NCBI RefSeq assembly: GCF_000620645.1 | Contig: NZ_JIAV01000001.1 | Location: 163,225 to 227,224 of the forward strand | Source: Nocardioides sp. URHA0032 | Lineage (GTDB): Bacteria > Actinomycetota > Actinomycetes > Propionibacteriales > Nocardioidaceae | Direction: 5' to 3' | Length of the DNA stretch: 64,000 bases | Part shown: positions 23,542-32,336 of the stretch, in pieces | How the letters are laid out: every line of letters begins with the position of its first letter | Position numbering within the stretch: position 1 is the first letter of the stretch | The notes under the pieces: generated by a model | Database searches by the model: none | The model's input: the letters and a program-made list of their open reading frames with translations, nothing else | What the model was told of the DNA's origin: nothing | Made by a program: the position numbers and the translations under genes

Positions 23542-25533
23542 CGCGGGAACCGACACGAGCAGGACCCGACCGTCGATCTCGACCGACCCGCCGGCGGCGC
23601 CCAACCGGTCGGTGATCGTCACGAGGTCGAGCCCGGGCGGGTCGACCTCGGCGATGCGCAGGCGGAGGTCGGGCCCGTCGAGCTCGAGCCGCAGGGAGGA
23701 CACCGCGTGTTCGGGGCGGATGGCCTCCACGCAGCAGAAGTAGAGCGCGGCCTCCACCCGCGGCGAGAACCGCAGGCCGGCAAGGCCCTCGACGGTCAGG
23801 GTCGGCGCGCCGTCGACCCGGGCGAGCATCGAGCCAAGCGCCGGGACCAGGCCGGCACGGGACAGCTGCGCGGGGAAGACGCCTCTGCTCAGCTCACGCA
23901 GCGACTCGAGGGCGGCGTTCGTGTCGGCCACGAGCGGGTCGATCCCGGGGTCGAGGCCACCCGCCGCGATCGCCGAACGGACCACGCCGACCCGGGCCGG
24001 CAGGTCGGCGATCAGGGGCAGCACGTCCCGCGCGATCGTCGCCTCGAGGCCGCGCCGGGCCTCGTCGTCGGCCTGGACCAGGCGAAGCCGGGACGCCGTG
24101 AGCTGCCTGGTCCTGCGCTCCAGCTCCTCGACGTGGGCCGCGAGCTGGCTGGCGAGGACCGTGTTCCGGAAGGCCATCGCGGCCTGCTGGGCCACCGCCT
24201 CGAGAAGCCGGAGGTCGCCGCTGTCGAGGGCGCGCCCGCGGGGGAGCGCCACGTCGATGGAGCCGAGCACGCGTCCCTCGAGGCGCACCAGGAGGGTGTG
24301 GTCCCACCGCCCGGTCGGGTCGCCCCAGGCGCCGGTCAGTGGGTCGGCCCCGGGTACGACGAGCGTGGCGACGGCTCCGGTCCCGGACACCGCCCGGGCC
24401 GCGGTCTCCGCCACGGCCGGCAGGAGCGCGCCCGGCGGTGGGGCGGCCGCGAGGCGGCTGCTGAACGCGGCGAGCGCCTCGTAGGGCTGGGCGCGGCGAC
24501 CGTAGGCGAGGCGGTTCGCGAGCCGGACCAGGCTGCGACGCAGCGGTTGGAACGCCAGCGCGACCACCGCCGTCCCCAGGAGCGAGAGCCAGAAGCCGCT
24601 CCCGTTGTCCTCCATCACCCGGCCCAGCACGACGACGAGCACGGTGTAGCCGACGGCAGCGAAGGCGATCCCGGCCACGACCACGACCGTGCGGTTGATG
24701 ATCACGTCGAGCTCGTAGAGCTGGTGTCGCAGCACGGCGATCGCGAAGAGGATCGGGAGCAGGAAGTACGACACGAACAGGGGGAGCGACGCGGCCCAGG
24801 TCTGCTCGTCACCGTTGCCTCCCTGCACCACGAGCAGCCAGATCACCCCGAACGTGGGCAGCGCGGCCGCCACGGCGATCAGCCGGAGCTGCTGGCGCTG
24901 CTCGCCCGTGCTGCGGCGCAGGCGGATCAGCATCGACACGACCGAGGCGACGAGACAGCCGAGGATCGACAGGAACCCGACGTTCAGCGCCACCAGTCGG
25001 GCCGGTCCCAGCTGGTGGCCGTCGGTGTACAGCCGGAACTCGGTCGGCGGCACCGACAGCACGGCCAGCATGCACAGCAGAGCGCCGAACCCGGTCACCC
25101 ACACGGCGTACCGCCAGCGCCGAGAGAGCAGCCGCCCGTCCGGGGCGACCAGGAACATCAGCGCCAGCCCCGCGATCTCGATCTGACCGCCGGTCAGCGT
25201 CGACACCCAGGCGGCCACGCCGCCGAGCGAAGCCGAGCCCGGCCCATCGCCCTCCTGGACCCAGTAGGCGTACGCCTCGGTGACGAGGGAGACGGCGCCG
25301 GCGGTGCCGACGATGCTCAGCAGCCAGCCGATCGGATGCCCCGGGTAGCGCGCGACGATCAGCGCACCCATGACGGCCGAGCCGACGACCGCGCCGTGGA
25401 TGAACGGAAACCCGTGCACGGCCACCGCCGTCTCGGACCAGAGCTGGACCGCTTGCGCCGAGATGACCACGTCGAGCGTGACCAGGACGACAGTGAGCCA
25501 GGCCAGTGCACGGGCCGCGCGGGAGGCACTCAC
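23494..25533 (-). CDS. Degenerate NarL-type sensor histidine kinase (pseudokinase-like)
   Basis: A 679-residue membrane protein. About eight transmembrane segments (residues 10-310) are followed by a GAF-like domain (residues 350-460), a coiled segment and a kinase-like region. Aligned with the neighbouring intact kinase, the phosphoacceptor His is Ala501 (LEATIARDV against LERDIHDG). The N-box Asn is missing in EAIRPEHAV, and the DxGxG loop is replaced by AEVDPPGLD, so ATP binding and autophosphorylation look lost. Fold landmarks (SRGVFPAQL, YFCCVEA, ITDRLGAAGGSVEI) are kept, so it is a decayed but conserved relative. GTG 25533 overlaps the stop of the intact kinase (GTGA), so the two are made together. 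Confidence 0.85.
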   Translation of the reverse strand: MSASRAARALAWLTVVLVTLDVVISAQAVQLWSETAVAVHGFPFIHGAVVGSAVMGALIVARYPGHPIGWLLSIVGTAGAVSLVTEAYAYWVQEGDGPGSASLGGVAAWVSTLTGGQIEIAGLALMFLVAPDGRLLSRRWRYAVWVTGFGALLCMLAVLSVPPTEFRLYTDGHQLGPARLVALNVGFLSILGCLVASVVSMLIRLRRSTGEQRQQLRLIAVAAALPTFGVIWLLVVQGGNGDEQTWAASLPLFVSYFLLPILFAIAVLRHQLYELDVIINRTVVVVAGIAFAAVGYTVLVVVLGRVMEDNGSGFWLSLLGTAVVALAFQPLRRSLVRLANRLAYGRRAQPYEALAAFSSRLAAAPPPGALLPAVAETAARAVSGTGAVATLVVPGADPLTGAWGDPTGRWDHTLLVRLEGRVLGSIDVALPRGRALDSGDLRLLEAVAQQAAMAFRNTVLASQLAAHVEELERRTRQLTASRLRLVQADDEARRGLEATIARDVLPLIADLPARVGVVRSAIAAGGLDPGIDPLVADTNAALESLRELSRGVFPAQLSRAGLVPALGSMLARVDGAPTLTVEGLAGLRFSPRVEAALYFCCVEAIRPEHAVSSLRLELDGPDLRLRIAEVDPPGLDLVTITDRLGAAGGSVEIDGRVLLVSVPASAVVAKAVAGVEPRG

Positions 25534-26810
25534 GTCGTGCCCCCGCCCGGCAGGACGGCGTGGATCCGGGTGCCGAGCCCCGGGACCGAGCTGACGACGA
25601 GCGAGCCGCCGACGGACTCGACCCGCTCGCGGATGTTGGTGAGACCGGCGCCGCGGCTGCCGGTGCCCGGGTCGAAGCCGCAGCCGTCGTCCTCGATGCT
25701 GATCTCCAGCCTCATCGGGGTGCCGACCAGGACGACCTGGATGGACGTCGCGTGCGCGTGCTTGGCGGCGTTCTGGAGCGCCTCGAGGGAGCAGAAGTAC
25801 GCGGTCGACTCGATCGCCGGGGCGTAGCGGCCGACCCCGTCGGCCCGCAACCGGACCGTCGGTCCCAGCGCGGCGACGGCCGGCCGGAGCGCCTCGGCGA
25901 CACCGAGGGCCTCGAGGCGCGGCGGGAAGATGCCGCGGGCGAGCCGGACCAGCGTGGTGATCGCGTCGGAGGCGGCCACCTCCTGCTCGGCGAGAAGGGC
26001 GTCGGCACGGTCGCGGTCGCGGGTGGCGAGGGTGCCGGCGAGCCGCAGGTTGACCGCGAGCGCGACCAGGTGCTGCTGGGCGCCGTCGTGGATGTCCCGC
26101 TCCAGGCGCCACCGCTCGGCGTCGTGGGCGTCGACCAGCCGCTCACGCGAGGTCCGCAGCTCGTCCGCGCGGGTCGACAGCGCCGCCAGCCGGAGCTCGA
26201 GCTCGGTGCGCAGCCGGGCGCCGCGCAGCACGAGTCCGGCCTGGTCGGCGAGTCCGGCGAACAGCCGTTCCTCGACCCGGGTCAGGGCGACGCCCGGGTG
26301 CTCGCGGACGACCAGGGCGCCGAGCACGTCGTCGCCGTGCCGCACCGGGACCCGCCGCGCGACCGATCCGGCGGTGGCGACGTGCGTCGGCGGCCAGGTG
26401 GCCGCGAGGACCGACCGGTCCCCGATCGCCACCCAGACCTGCGCGGACTCCGCGCCGGTCCCGTCGGCGAGCACGCGGGCCATCCGCTCGGGCAGCTCCT
26501 TGTCGGGGTGCTGGCCGGCGAGCGTCGTGGTGAACCGCCGCACCACCTCGTACGGCGAGGTCCGGCCGCCCAGCACGACCCGGGACACCCAGCGGTCCAG
26601 CCGGGACTGCACCGGGTCGAACGCCACGGCGACGACGGCGGTGGCGAGCACGGACAGCCCCAGGCTCGGGGAGGAGGTGCGCCCGAGGAGGGCGCCGCCG
26701 CCGAGCACGACCACGACGTACACGAGCACGACGAAGGCGGTCAGCCCGGTCCCGACCAGGCCGGTCGCGAGCAGCTCGCGCCGGCCGCGCCGACGCAGCA
26801 GCGGGGTCAT
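25530..26810 (-). CDS. NarL-type sensor histidine kinase
   Basis: A 426-residue kinase. Two N-terminal membrane segments (LLATGLVGTGLTAFVVLVYVVVVLGGGALL and LGLSVLATAVVAVAF) precede a GAF domain (about 90-200), a HisKA_3 dimerisation helix with phosphoacceptor His241 in LERDIHDGAQQH, and a complete HATPase domain (Asn347 in EALQNAAKHA; DDGCGFD at 374-380; GAGLTNIRERV). It should autophosphorylate and pass phosphate to the NarL-type regulator at 22.4 kb, the receiver-only protein, or both. Its gene precedes and overlaps that of the degenerate kinase. Confidence 0.92.
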   Translation of the reverse strand: MTPLLRRRGRRELLATGLVGTGLTAFVVLVYVVVVLGGGALLGRTSSPSLGLSVLATAVVAVAFDPVQSRLDRWVSRVVLGGRTSPYEVVRRFTTTLAGQHPDKELPERMARVLADGTGAESAQVWVAIGDRSVLAATWPPTHVATAGSVARRVPVRHGDDVLGALVVREHPGVALTRVEERLFAGLADQAGLVLRGARLRTELELRLAALSTRADELRTSRERLVDAHDAERWRLERDIHDGAQQHLVALAVNLRLAGTLATRDRDRADALLAEQEVAASDAITTLVRLARGIFPPRLEALGVAEALRPAVAALGPTVRLRADGVGRYAPAIESTAYFCSLEALQNAAKHAHATSIQVVLVGTPMRLEISIEDDGCGFDPGTGSRGAGLTNIRERVESVGGSLVVSSVPGLGTRIHAVLPGGGTT

Positions 26811-26908
26811 GCCAGCAGTCTGCGCGCTCGGCCGCTCCGAGGGGAGGGAGGAACCCGAACGCCGGGGGTGGGGCCAGCCGTACGGGCAGCCCCGGGAAGC
26901 GCGCGGCC

Positions 26909-26928
26909 AGCGCCCCTGGTGGGGCGCT
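26909..26928. repeat. Perfect inverted repeat between kinase and exporter operons
   Basis: AGCGCCCC-TGGT-GGGGCGCT, two 8-bp arms with a 4-nt loop, lies in the 203-bp divergent region between the kinase (26810) and exporter (27014) starts. It could be an operator or an RNA hairpin; there is no T-tract. Confidence 0.55.
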
Positions 26929-27013
26929 CAGCCCGATCCCGCCCGGCACTCGGTACGCGGTGTCCTCGATGCATGCCCTCCGACCGGAGTGCAACCGACA
27001 AGGAGAGATCGCC

Positions 27014-27796
27014 ATGACCCCCACCGCCACCGCCCCGACCACCGCCGGCTCCCCCGGCGCGGCCGACGGTGCCCACCTCGCCGCCCGCGCCGAGCACCTC
27101 AGCAAGGCGTATGGCGTCGGCGAGGCGACCGTCACCGCGCTCGACGACGTCAGCGTCGGACTGGACCGCGGTCGATTCACCGCGATCATGGGCCCGTCCG
27201 GCTCCGGCAAGTCGACGCTGCTGCACCTGCTCGCGGGCCTCGACCGGCCGTCGTCCGGCACGGTGCACCTCGGCGACACCGAGATCACCTCGTTGCGCGA
27301 CAAGGCGCTCACGATCCTGCGCCGCGACCGGATCGGCTTCATCTTCCAGTCCTTCAACCTGCTGCCGACGATGACGGCAGCGGAGAACATCGTGCTGCCG
27401 ATGCGGATCGCCGGGCGCCGCCCCGACCCGCACTGGGTCGCCTCGATCGTCGAGACGATCGGCCTCACCGACCGCCTCGGGCACCGTCCCTCGGAGCTGT
27501 CCGGCGGCCAGCAGCAACGCGTCGCCGCGGCGCGGGCACTCGCCTCGCGTCCCGACATCGTCTTCGCCGACGAGCCGACGGGCGCACTCGACTCCCGCTC
27601 CGGGACCGAGCTGCTGAAGTTCCTCCGCAGCGCGGTGGACGATCTCGGGCAGACGGTCGTCATGGTGACCCACGACCCCGGCGCCGCCTGCTACGCCGAC
27701 CGCGTCATCTTCCTCGCGGACGGCCACGTCGTCGACGAGATGAGCGAGCCGTCGGCCGAGGGCGTCCTCGACCACATGAAGCGCCTGGGGGGCTGA
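27014..27796 (+). CDS. ABC transporter ATP-binding protein (MacB/LolD type)
   Basis: A 260-residue ATPase. Walker A GPSGSGKS (60-67), Q-loop in FIFQSFNLLPTMTAAENI, signature LSGGQQQRVAAARAL, Walker B IVFADEPTGALD and the switch His in VMVTHD are all present. ATG 27014 has AAGGAGAG 7 nt upstream. It is followed after 3 bp by a permease with MacB/FtsX domains, so together they form a type VII ABC system, typically exporting or extruding peptides, lipids or antimicrobials from the membrane. A two-component system next door is a common arrangement for antimicrobial sensing. Confidence 0.94.
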   Translation: MTPTATAPTTAGSPGAADGAHLAARAEHLSKAYGVGEATVTALDDVSVGLDRGRFTAIMGPSGSGKSTLLHLLAGLDRPSSGTVHLGDTEITSLRDKALTILRRDRIGFIFQSFNLLPTMTAAENIVLPMRIAGRRPDPHWVASIVETIGLTDRLGHRPSELSGGQQQRVAAARALASRPDIVFADEPTGALDSRSGTELLKFLRSAVDDLGQTVVMVTHDPGAACYADRVIFLADGHVVDEMSEPSAEGVLDHMKRLGG

Positions 27797-27799
27797 GCG

Positions 27800-30346
27800 A
27801 TGTTGACCGCAACCATCCGCAACATGGTGGCGCACAAGCTGCGCCTCTTCCTCACGACCATGTCGATCACCCTGGGCGTCGCGCTCCTCGCCGGCACCAT
27901 GATCCTCACCAACACGATGGGGATCGCGTTCGACATGCTCTTCGGCAAGATCTCCGCCGGCACCGACGCGGTCGTCCGCGCCGAGGCGCCGTTCACCGCC
28001 ACGGAGGGCGTCGGCACCGACCGCGGCCCGATCAAGGCCTCGGTCCTCGACCGGGTCCGTCAGGTCGACGGCGTCCGCGCGGCCGAGGGCTCGGTCAGCG
28101 GCTATGCGCTCCTGACCGACAACGACGGCAGGGCGATCACCACCAACGGTGGCGCACCGACCAACGGCTACTCGATGCCGGCCGACGACGAGCTGCTCGG
28201 CGACGTCGAGCTCCTGTCGGGCCACGCTCCGAAGGGTCCCCACCAGGTCGTCATCGACGGCACGAGCGCCGACGACAACGACATCGCCGTCGGCTCGACG
28301 ATCAAGGTGCTGTTCCAGGGGCCGACGCAGGAGTTCACCGTCGTCGGCACGGTCGGGTACGGCGACGGCATCACCGACCTGGGCGGCACGACGTCGGCGT
28401 ACTTCGACACGGCGACGGCTCAGCGGGTGCTGGGCGGCCCGGGTGAGTTCGACAGCATCGACGTCAGCGCCGACCCCGGCGTGTCCCAGGACGAGCTGGC
28501 CGACCGGTTGTCCGCGGTGATCCCGCAGGGCACGGAGGCGGTCACCGGCGAGGCCGTCGCGGCCGAGAACGCCGCCGCGACCAAGTCGAGCTTCGCGATC
28601 GTCGGGATGGTGTTCGGCATGTTCGCCGCCATCGCCCTCTTCGTCGGCTCGTTCATCATCTGGAACACCTTCACGATGACCGTCACGCAGCGCTCGCGGG
28701 AGATCGCCCTGCTGCGTGCGATCGGTGCTCGTCGGCGACAGATACTCGGCAGCCTGCTGCTCGAGGCACTCGTCCTCGGCCTGGCCGCGTCGGCAGCCGG
28801 GATCGGGCTCGGCGTGCTGGTCGCCAAGGGGCTGAAGTCGCTCATGGACGCCGTGGGGCTGGCCCTGCCGTTCACGACCCTGCAGGTCCCGACCAACGCC
28901 ATCTGGGCATCGATCCTGGTCGGCACCGGCGTCACCGTCGTCGCCGCGCTCGTGCCCGCCCGCCGGGCCACGAAGGTGTTGCCGGTCGAGGCGCTGCGGG
29001 AGTCGACGCCCGGCGCCGAGAAGCCGTCGATGCGACGTGCCGTCGTCGGCGTGACCGTCCTCGCCGCGGGTGTCGGCGGGATGCTGGCCTCGCTGTACGG
29101 CGACGCGAGCTTCCGGGTCTTCGGGCTGGGGCTGCTCGCGGTCATGGTCGGCGTCCTGGTCGCACTGCCGCTCGCGGTGCGTCCGCTCGCGGCCGCGATC
29201 GCGGCACCGCTCACGCTCCGCGGCATGCCGGGCGAGCTTGCGCGGCAGAACGCGACGCGCAACCCGCGCCGTACGTCGGCCACCGCCGCGGCGCTGATGA
29301 TCGGCCTGACCCTGGTCGTCAGCATGGGTGTGTTCGCGTCCTCGCTGAAGACGTCGTTCGGCGACGTGCTGGACGACCGGACCGACGCCGACCTGTACGT
29401 CGCCACCTCGAGCGCCCAGGCGCCGGGCTTCAGCCCGTCGGTCGTGGACGCGGTGGCGGCCGTGGACGGGGTGGCCGAGGTCTCGGCCAGCGGTTGGGGC
29501 GAGGCGCACTTCGAAGGGGCGTCGTCGAGCTACTCCTCGATCGACCCGAGCAACGCGAACGAGGTCATGAACCTCGAGCTCTCGCAGGGCTCGTTCACCG
29601 ACCTCGGTCGTGACGGCGTCGTCGTCGCGAAGTCGGCCGCGACGTCCCACGGCTGGAGCCTCGGCGACACGGTCACGGCCCAGTTCGCCCAGAGCGGTGA
29701 CCACACCCTGAGGATCGTGGGCATCTACGACGCCAAGGGCTGGATCGGCGACGACTACGTGATCAGCCTTGCGGAGCAGCGCGCCTTCGCCGGCCCGCAA
29801 CTGGTGTCGACGGCCCTGGTCACGGTGGCCACGGGTGCCGACGTGGGTCAGGTGCAGGACGCGATCGACGCGGCCCTGGCCGATCACCCGGACGCGCAGG
29901 TGCTCGACCAGGCCGGCTTCCAGAAGGTCGCCAGCGGGTTCATCGACGACCTGCTGACCCTGGTCACCGTGATGCTGGCCCTGGCCGTCCTGATCGCGCT
30001 GCTGGGCATCGTCAACACCCTGGCGCTCTCGGTCTTCGAGCGCACCCGGGAGCTGGGCCTGCTCCGTGCGGTCGGCATGACTCGCGGCCAGGTCCGGGCG
30101 ATGGTCCGTTGGGAGTCGGCGGTGATCTCGCTGATCGGCGCCGTGAGCGGTGCGGTGCTCGGCATCGGCATCGGGCTGGCGCTCTCGCAGGTCCTGAAGG
30201 ACGAGGGCATCAAGTCCGTCTCGGTCCCGGTCGTCCAGATCCTCGTCTACCTCGCCCTCGCCGCAGTGGCGGGCGTGGTCGCCGCGGTCGGCCCGGCTCG
30301 CTCGGCCGCCAAGGTGGACGTGCTCAAGGCGGTGGTGACCGACTGA
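27800..30346 (+). CDS. ABC transporter permease, MacB/FtsX family, two FtsX domains
   Basis: An 848-residue permease: N-terminal membrane segment (KLRLFLTTMSITLGVALLAGTMI), a large extracytoplasmic domain (residues 50-255), FtsX domain 1 with three segments (SFAIVGMVFGMFAAIALFVGSFIIWNTF; LLLEALVLGLAASAAGIGLGVLV; a third near 370), a second module (RNPRRTSATAAALMIGLTLVVSMGVF), a second external domain and FtsX domain 2 (FERTRELGLLRAVGMTRGQV). The repeated REIALLRAIGARRRQ / RELGLLRAVGMTRGQ coupling motifs contact the ATPase. It is most likely an exporter or extruder of a membrane-active compound; the substrate is unknown. Confidence 0.93.
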   Translation: MLTATIRNMVAHKLRLFLTTMSITLGVALLAGTMILTNTMGIAFDMLFGKISAGTDAVVRAEAPFTATEGVGTDRGPIKASVLDRVRQVDGVRAAEGSVSGYALLTDNDGRAITTNGGAPTNGYSMPADDELLGDVELLSGHAPKGPHQVVIDGTSADDNDIAVGSTIKVLFQGPTQEFTVVGTVGYGDGITDLGGTTSAYFDTATAQRVLGGPGEFDSIDVSADPGVSQDELADRLSAVIPQGTEAVTGEAVAAENAAATKSSFAIVGMVFGMFAAIALFVGSFIIWNTFTMTVTQRSREIALLRAIGARRRQILGSLLLEALVLGLAASAAGIGLGVLVAKGLKSLMDAVGLALPFTTLQVPTNAIWASILVGTGVTVVAALVPARRATKVLPVEALRESTPGAEKPSMRRAVVGVTVLAAGVGGMLASLYGDASFRVFGLGLLAVMVGVLVALPLAVRPLAAAIAAPLTLRGMPGELARQNATRNPRRTSATAAALMIGLTLVVSMGVFASSLKTSFGDVLDDRTDADLYVATSSAQAPGFSPSVVDAVAAVDGVAEVSASGWGEAHFEGASSSYSSIDPSNANEVMNLELSQGSFTDLGRDGVVVAKSAATSHGWSLGDTVTAQFAQSGDHTLRIVGIYDAKGWIGDDYVISLAEQRAFAGPQLVSTALVTVATGADVGQVQDAIDAALADHPDAQVLDQAGFQKVASGFIDDLLTLVTVMLALAVLIALLGIVNTLALSVFERTRELGLLRAVGMTRGQVRAMVRWESAVISLIGAVSGAVLGIGIGLALSQVLKDEGIKSVSVPVVQILVYLALAAVAGVVAAVGPARSAAKVDVLKAVVTD

Positions 30347-30361
30347 CCGACCGACCGGCGT

Positions 30362-30396
30362 ACGACGGCTCCCGGGATCATCCCGGGGGCCGTCGT
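30362..30396. terminator. Strong bidirectional hairpin between convergent operons
   Basis: Outer arms ACGACGGC (30362-30369) and GCCGTCGT (30389-30396) enclose inner arms CCCGGGAT (30371-30378) and ATCCCGGG (30380-30387). It lies between the stops of the permease and the carboxylase, so it could terminate both. No T-tract follows. Confidence 0.65.
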
Positions 30397-30425
30397 CCCA
30401 CGCGGGCGGCTCGGGCCGGGGGAGC

Positions 30426-32198
30426 TCAGTCCTTCAGCTCGCAGATGACCGCGCCGTTGGCGACGGTCTGGCCGACCTCGGCCTGCAGGCCGGTCACGGT
30501 GCCGGCCTTGTGCGCCTTGATCGGCTGCTCCATCTTCATGGCCTCGATGACGACCACGGTGTCGCCCTCGGCGACCTCCTGGCCCTCCTCGACGACGACC
30601 TTGACGACCGTGCCCTGCATCGGGCTGGTGACGGCGTCGCCGCTGGCGGCCGCGCCGGACTTCTTGCCGGCCGTGCGCTTCGGCTTCTTCGCCCCGCCGG
30701 CCGGAGCGGCCGCCAGGCCACCGAGGCCGCCCGGCAGCACGACCTCGAGCCGCTTGCCACCGACCTCGACCACGACGCTCTGGCGCTCGCCGGCCTCCTC
30801 GGCTTCGGCGGAGTCGCCGGCGTAGGGCTGGATCTGGTTGTCGAAGTCCGTCTCGATCCACTGCGTGTAGACGTCGAACCTCTCGCCGTCGCCGACGAAC
30901 GCCGGGTCGGAGACCACCGCGCGGTGGAACGGGATCACGGTCGGCATGCCGTCGACCACGAACTCGTCGAGCGCGCGCCGCGAGCGCTCCAGCGCCTGGG
31001 TGCGGTCGCGGCCGGTGACGATCAGCTTGGCGATGAGCGAGTCGAACGAGCCGGGGATCGTCTCGCCGTTCTCGTAGCCACCGTCCAGCCGGATCCCCGG
31101 GCCGCTCGGCGGGCTCCAGGCCGACAGGGTGCCGGGCGCCGGCATGAAGTTGCGCCCGCCGTCCTCGGCGTTGATGCGGTACTCGATCGAATGGCCGCGG
31201 ATCTCCGGGTCGTCGTACCCGAGCTCCTCGCCGGCCGCGATGCGGAACATCTCGCGCACCAGGTCGATCCCGGTCACCTCCTCGGAGACGCAGTGCTCGA
31301 CCTGGAGCCGGGTGTTGACCTCGAGGAACGAGATCGAGCCGTCCTGGGCGACCAGGAACTCGCAGGTGCCGGCGCCGTAGTAGCCGGCCTCCTTCAGGAT
31401 CCGCTTGGAGGACTCGTACAGCTCGGTCAGCTGCTCGTCGGTCAGGAACGGCGCGGGCGCCTCCTCGACCAGCTTCTGGTTGCGGCGCTGCAGGGAGCAG
31501 TCGCGGGTCGAGACCACCACGACGTTGCCGTGCTGGTCGGCCAGGCACTGGGTCTCGACGTGCCGGGGCTTGTCGAGGAACTTCTCGACCAGGCACTCGC
31601 CGCGGCCGAAGGCGCCGACCGCCTCGCGCACCGCGGACTCGAAGGCGTCCGGGATCTCCTCGAGGGTGCGCGCGACCTTGAGGCCGCGCCCGCCGCCGCC
31701 GAAGACAGCCTTGATCGCGATGGGCAGCCCGTTCTCCTCGGCGAAGGCCACCGCCTCGTCGGCGTCCTTGAGCGCGTCCTTGGTGCCGGGCGCGAGCGGC
31801 GCGTTCGCCTTCACCGCGATGTGCTTGGCCTTGGCCTTGTCGCCGAGCGCCTCGATGGCCGCGGGCGGCGGACCGATCCAGGTCAGCCCGGCGTCGATGA
31901 CGGCCTGGGCGAATCCGGCGTTCTCCGCCAGGAAGCCGTAGCCCGGGTGCACCGAGTCGGCCCCGGTCTTCTCCGCGACCGCGATGATCTTGTCGATGTC
32001 GAGGTAGGAGTCGGCCGGGGTGGCCCCGCCCAGGGAGTGCGCCTCGTCGGCGAGCCGCACGAACAGCGCGTCGCGGTCGGGATCGGCGTACACGGCCACG
32101 CTCCCGATGCCGGCGTCCTTGCATGCCCGGATCACCCGGACCGCGATCTCGCCGCGGTTGGCGATCAGGACCTTCTGCAGCGGCTTCGTGTCCGGCAC
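30426..32198 (-). CDS. Acyl-CoA carboxylase alpha subunit (biotin carboxylase plus biotin carrier)
   Basis: A 590-residue fused subunit of the AccA3/AccA2 type: biotin carboxylase ([25 protein letters not shown] loop [30 protein letters not shown]), an Ala/Lys/Gly linker, and a biotinyl domain with Lys in [11 protein letters not shown]. It makes carboxybiotin for beta subunits such as the one at 45.3 kb, giving malonyl-CoA or methylmalonyl-CoA. GTG 32198 is chosen over upstream in-frame codons because CAGGAG precedes it at 5-10 nt and the protein then begins just ahead of the conserved LIANRGE. It diverges from an acyl-CoA dehydrogenase. Confidence 0.95.
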   Translation of the reverse strand: MPDTKPLQKVLIANRGEIAVRVIRACKDAGIGSVAVYADPDRDALFVRLADEAHSLGGATPADSYLDIDKIIAVAEKTGADSVHPGYGFLAENAGFAQAVIDAGLTWIGPPPAAIEALGDKAKAKHIAVKANAPLAPGTKDALKDADEAVAFAEENGLPIAIKAVFGGGGRGLKVARTLEEIPDAFESAVREAVGAFGRGECLVEKFLDKPRHVETQCLADQHGNVVVVSTRDCSLQRRNQKLVEEAPAPFLTDEQLTELYESSKRILKEAGYYGAGTCEFLVAQDGSISFLEVNTRLQVEHCVSEEVTGIDLVREMFRIAAGEELGYDDPEIRGHSIEYRINAEDGGRNFMPAPGTLSAWSPPSGPGIRLDGGYENGETIPGSFDSLIAKLIVTGRDRTQALERSRRALDEFVVDGMPTVIPFHRAVVSDPAFVGDGERFDVYTQWIETDFDNQIQPYAGDSAEAEEAGERQSVVVEVGGKRLEVVLPGGLGGLAAAPAGGAKKPKRTAGKKSGAAASGDAVTSPMQGTVVKVVVEEGQEVAEGDTVVVIEAMKMEQPIKAHKAGTVTGLQAEVGQTVANGAVICELKD

Positions 32199-32297
32199 CT
32201 GCGACTCCTGCTCCTGCGAGGGGAAAGGGAGGGATCTCCGCGGGGCAGGGTATCGCCAGCGGGCCCGCCCCGGCGTGTGGGCCATGTCGCACCGCGA

Positions 32298-32329
32298 GGT
32301 TAACAATCGCTAACCGGTCGGGCTAGCAT
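32298..32329 (+). promoter_or_regulatory. Promoter with overlapping palindromic operator before the acyl-CoA dehydrogenase
   Basis: GGTTAACAATCGCTAACC (32298-32315) has perfect GGTTA/TAACC ends. It covers a -35 TTAACA (32300-32305), with an 18-bp spacer to -10 TAGCAT (32324-32329). The -10 ends 7 nt before ATG 32337. A TetR-type repressor of fatty-acid genes would fit the site, but no such gene is adjacent. Confidence 0.65.
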
Positions 32330-32336
32330 GCGCGAC

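Noticed and set aside
26807..29887. Open frame of about 1000 codons on the minus strand
   Set aside because: Antisense to the ABC transporter genes, with low-complexity Arg/Asp/Gly content and no motif.
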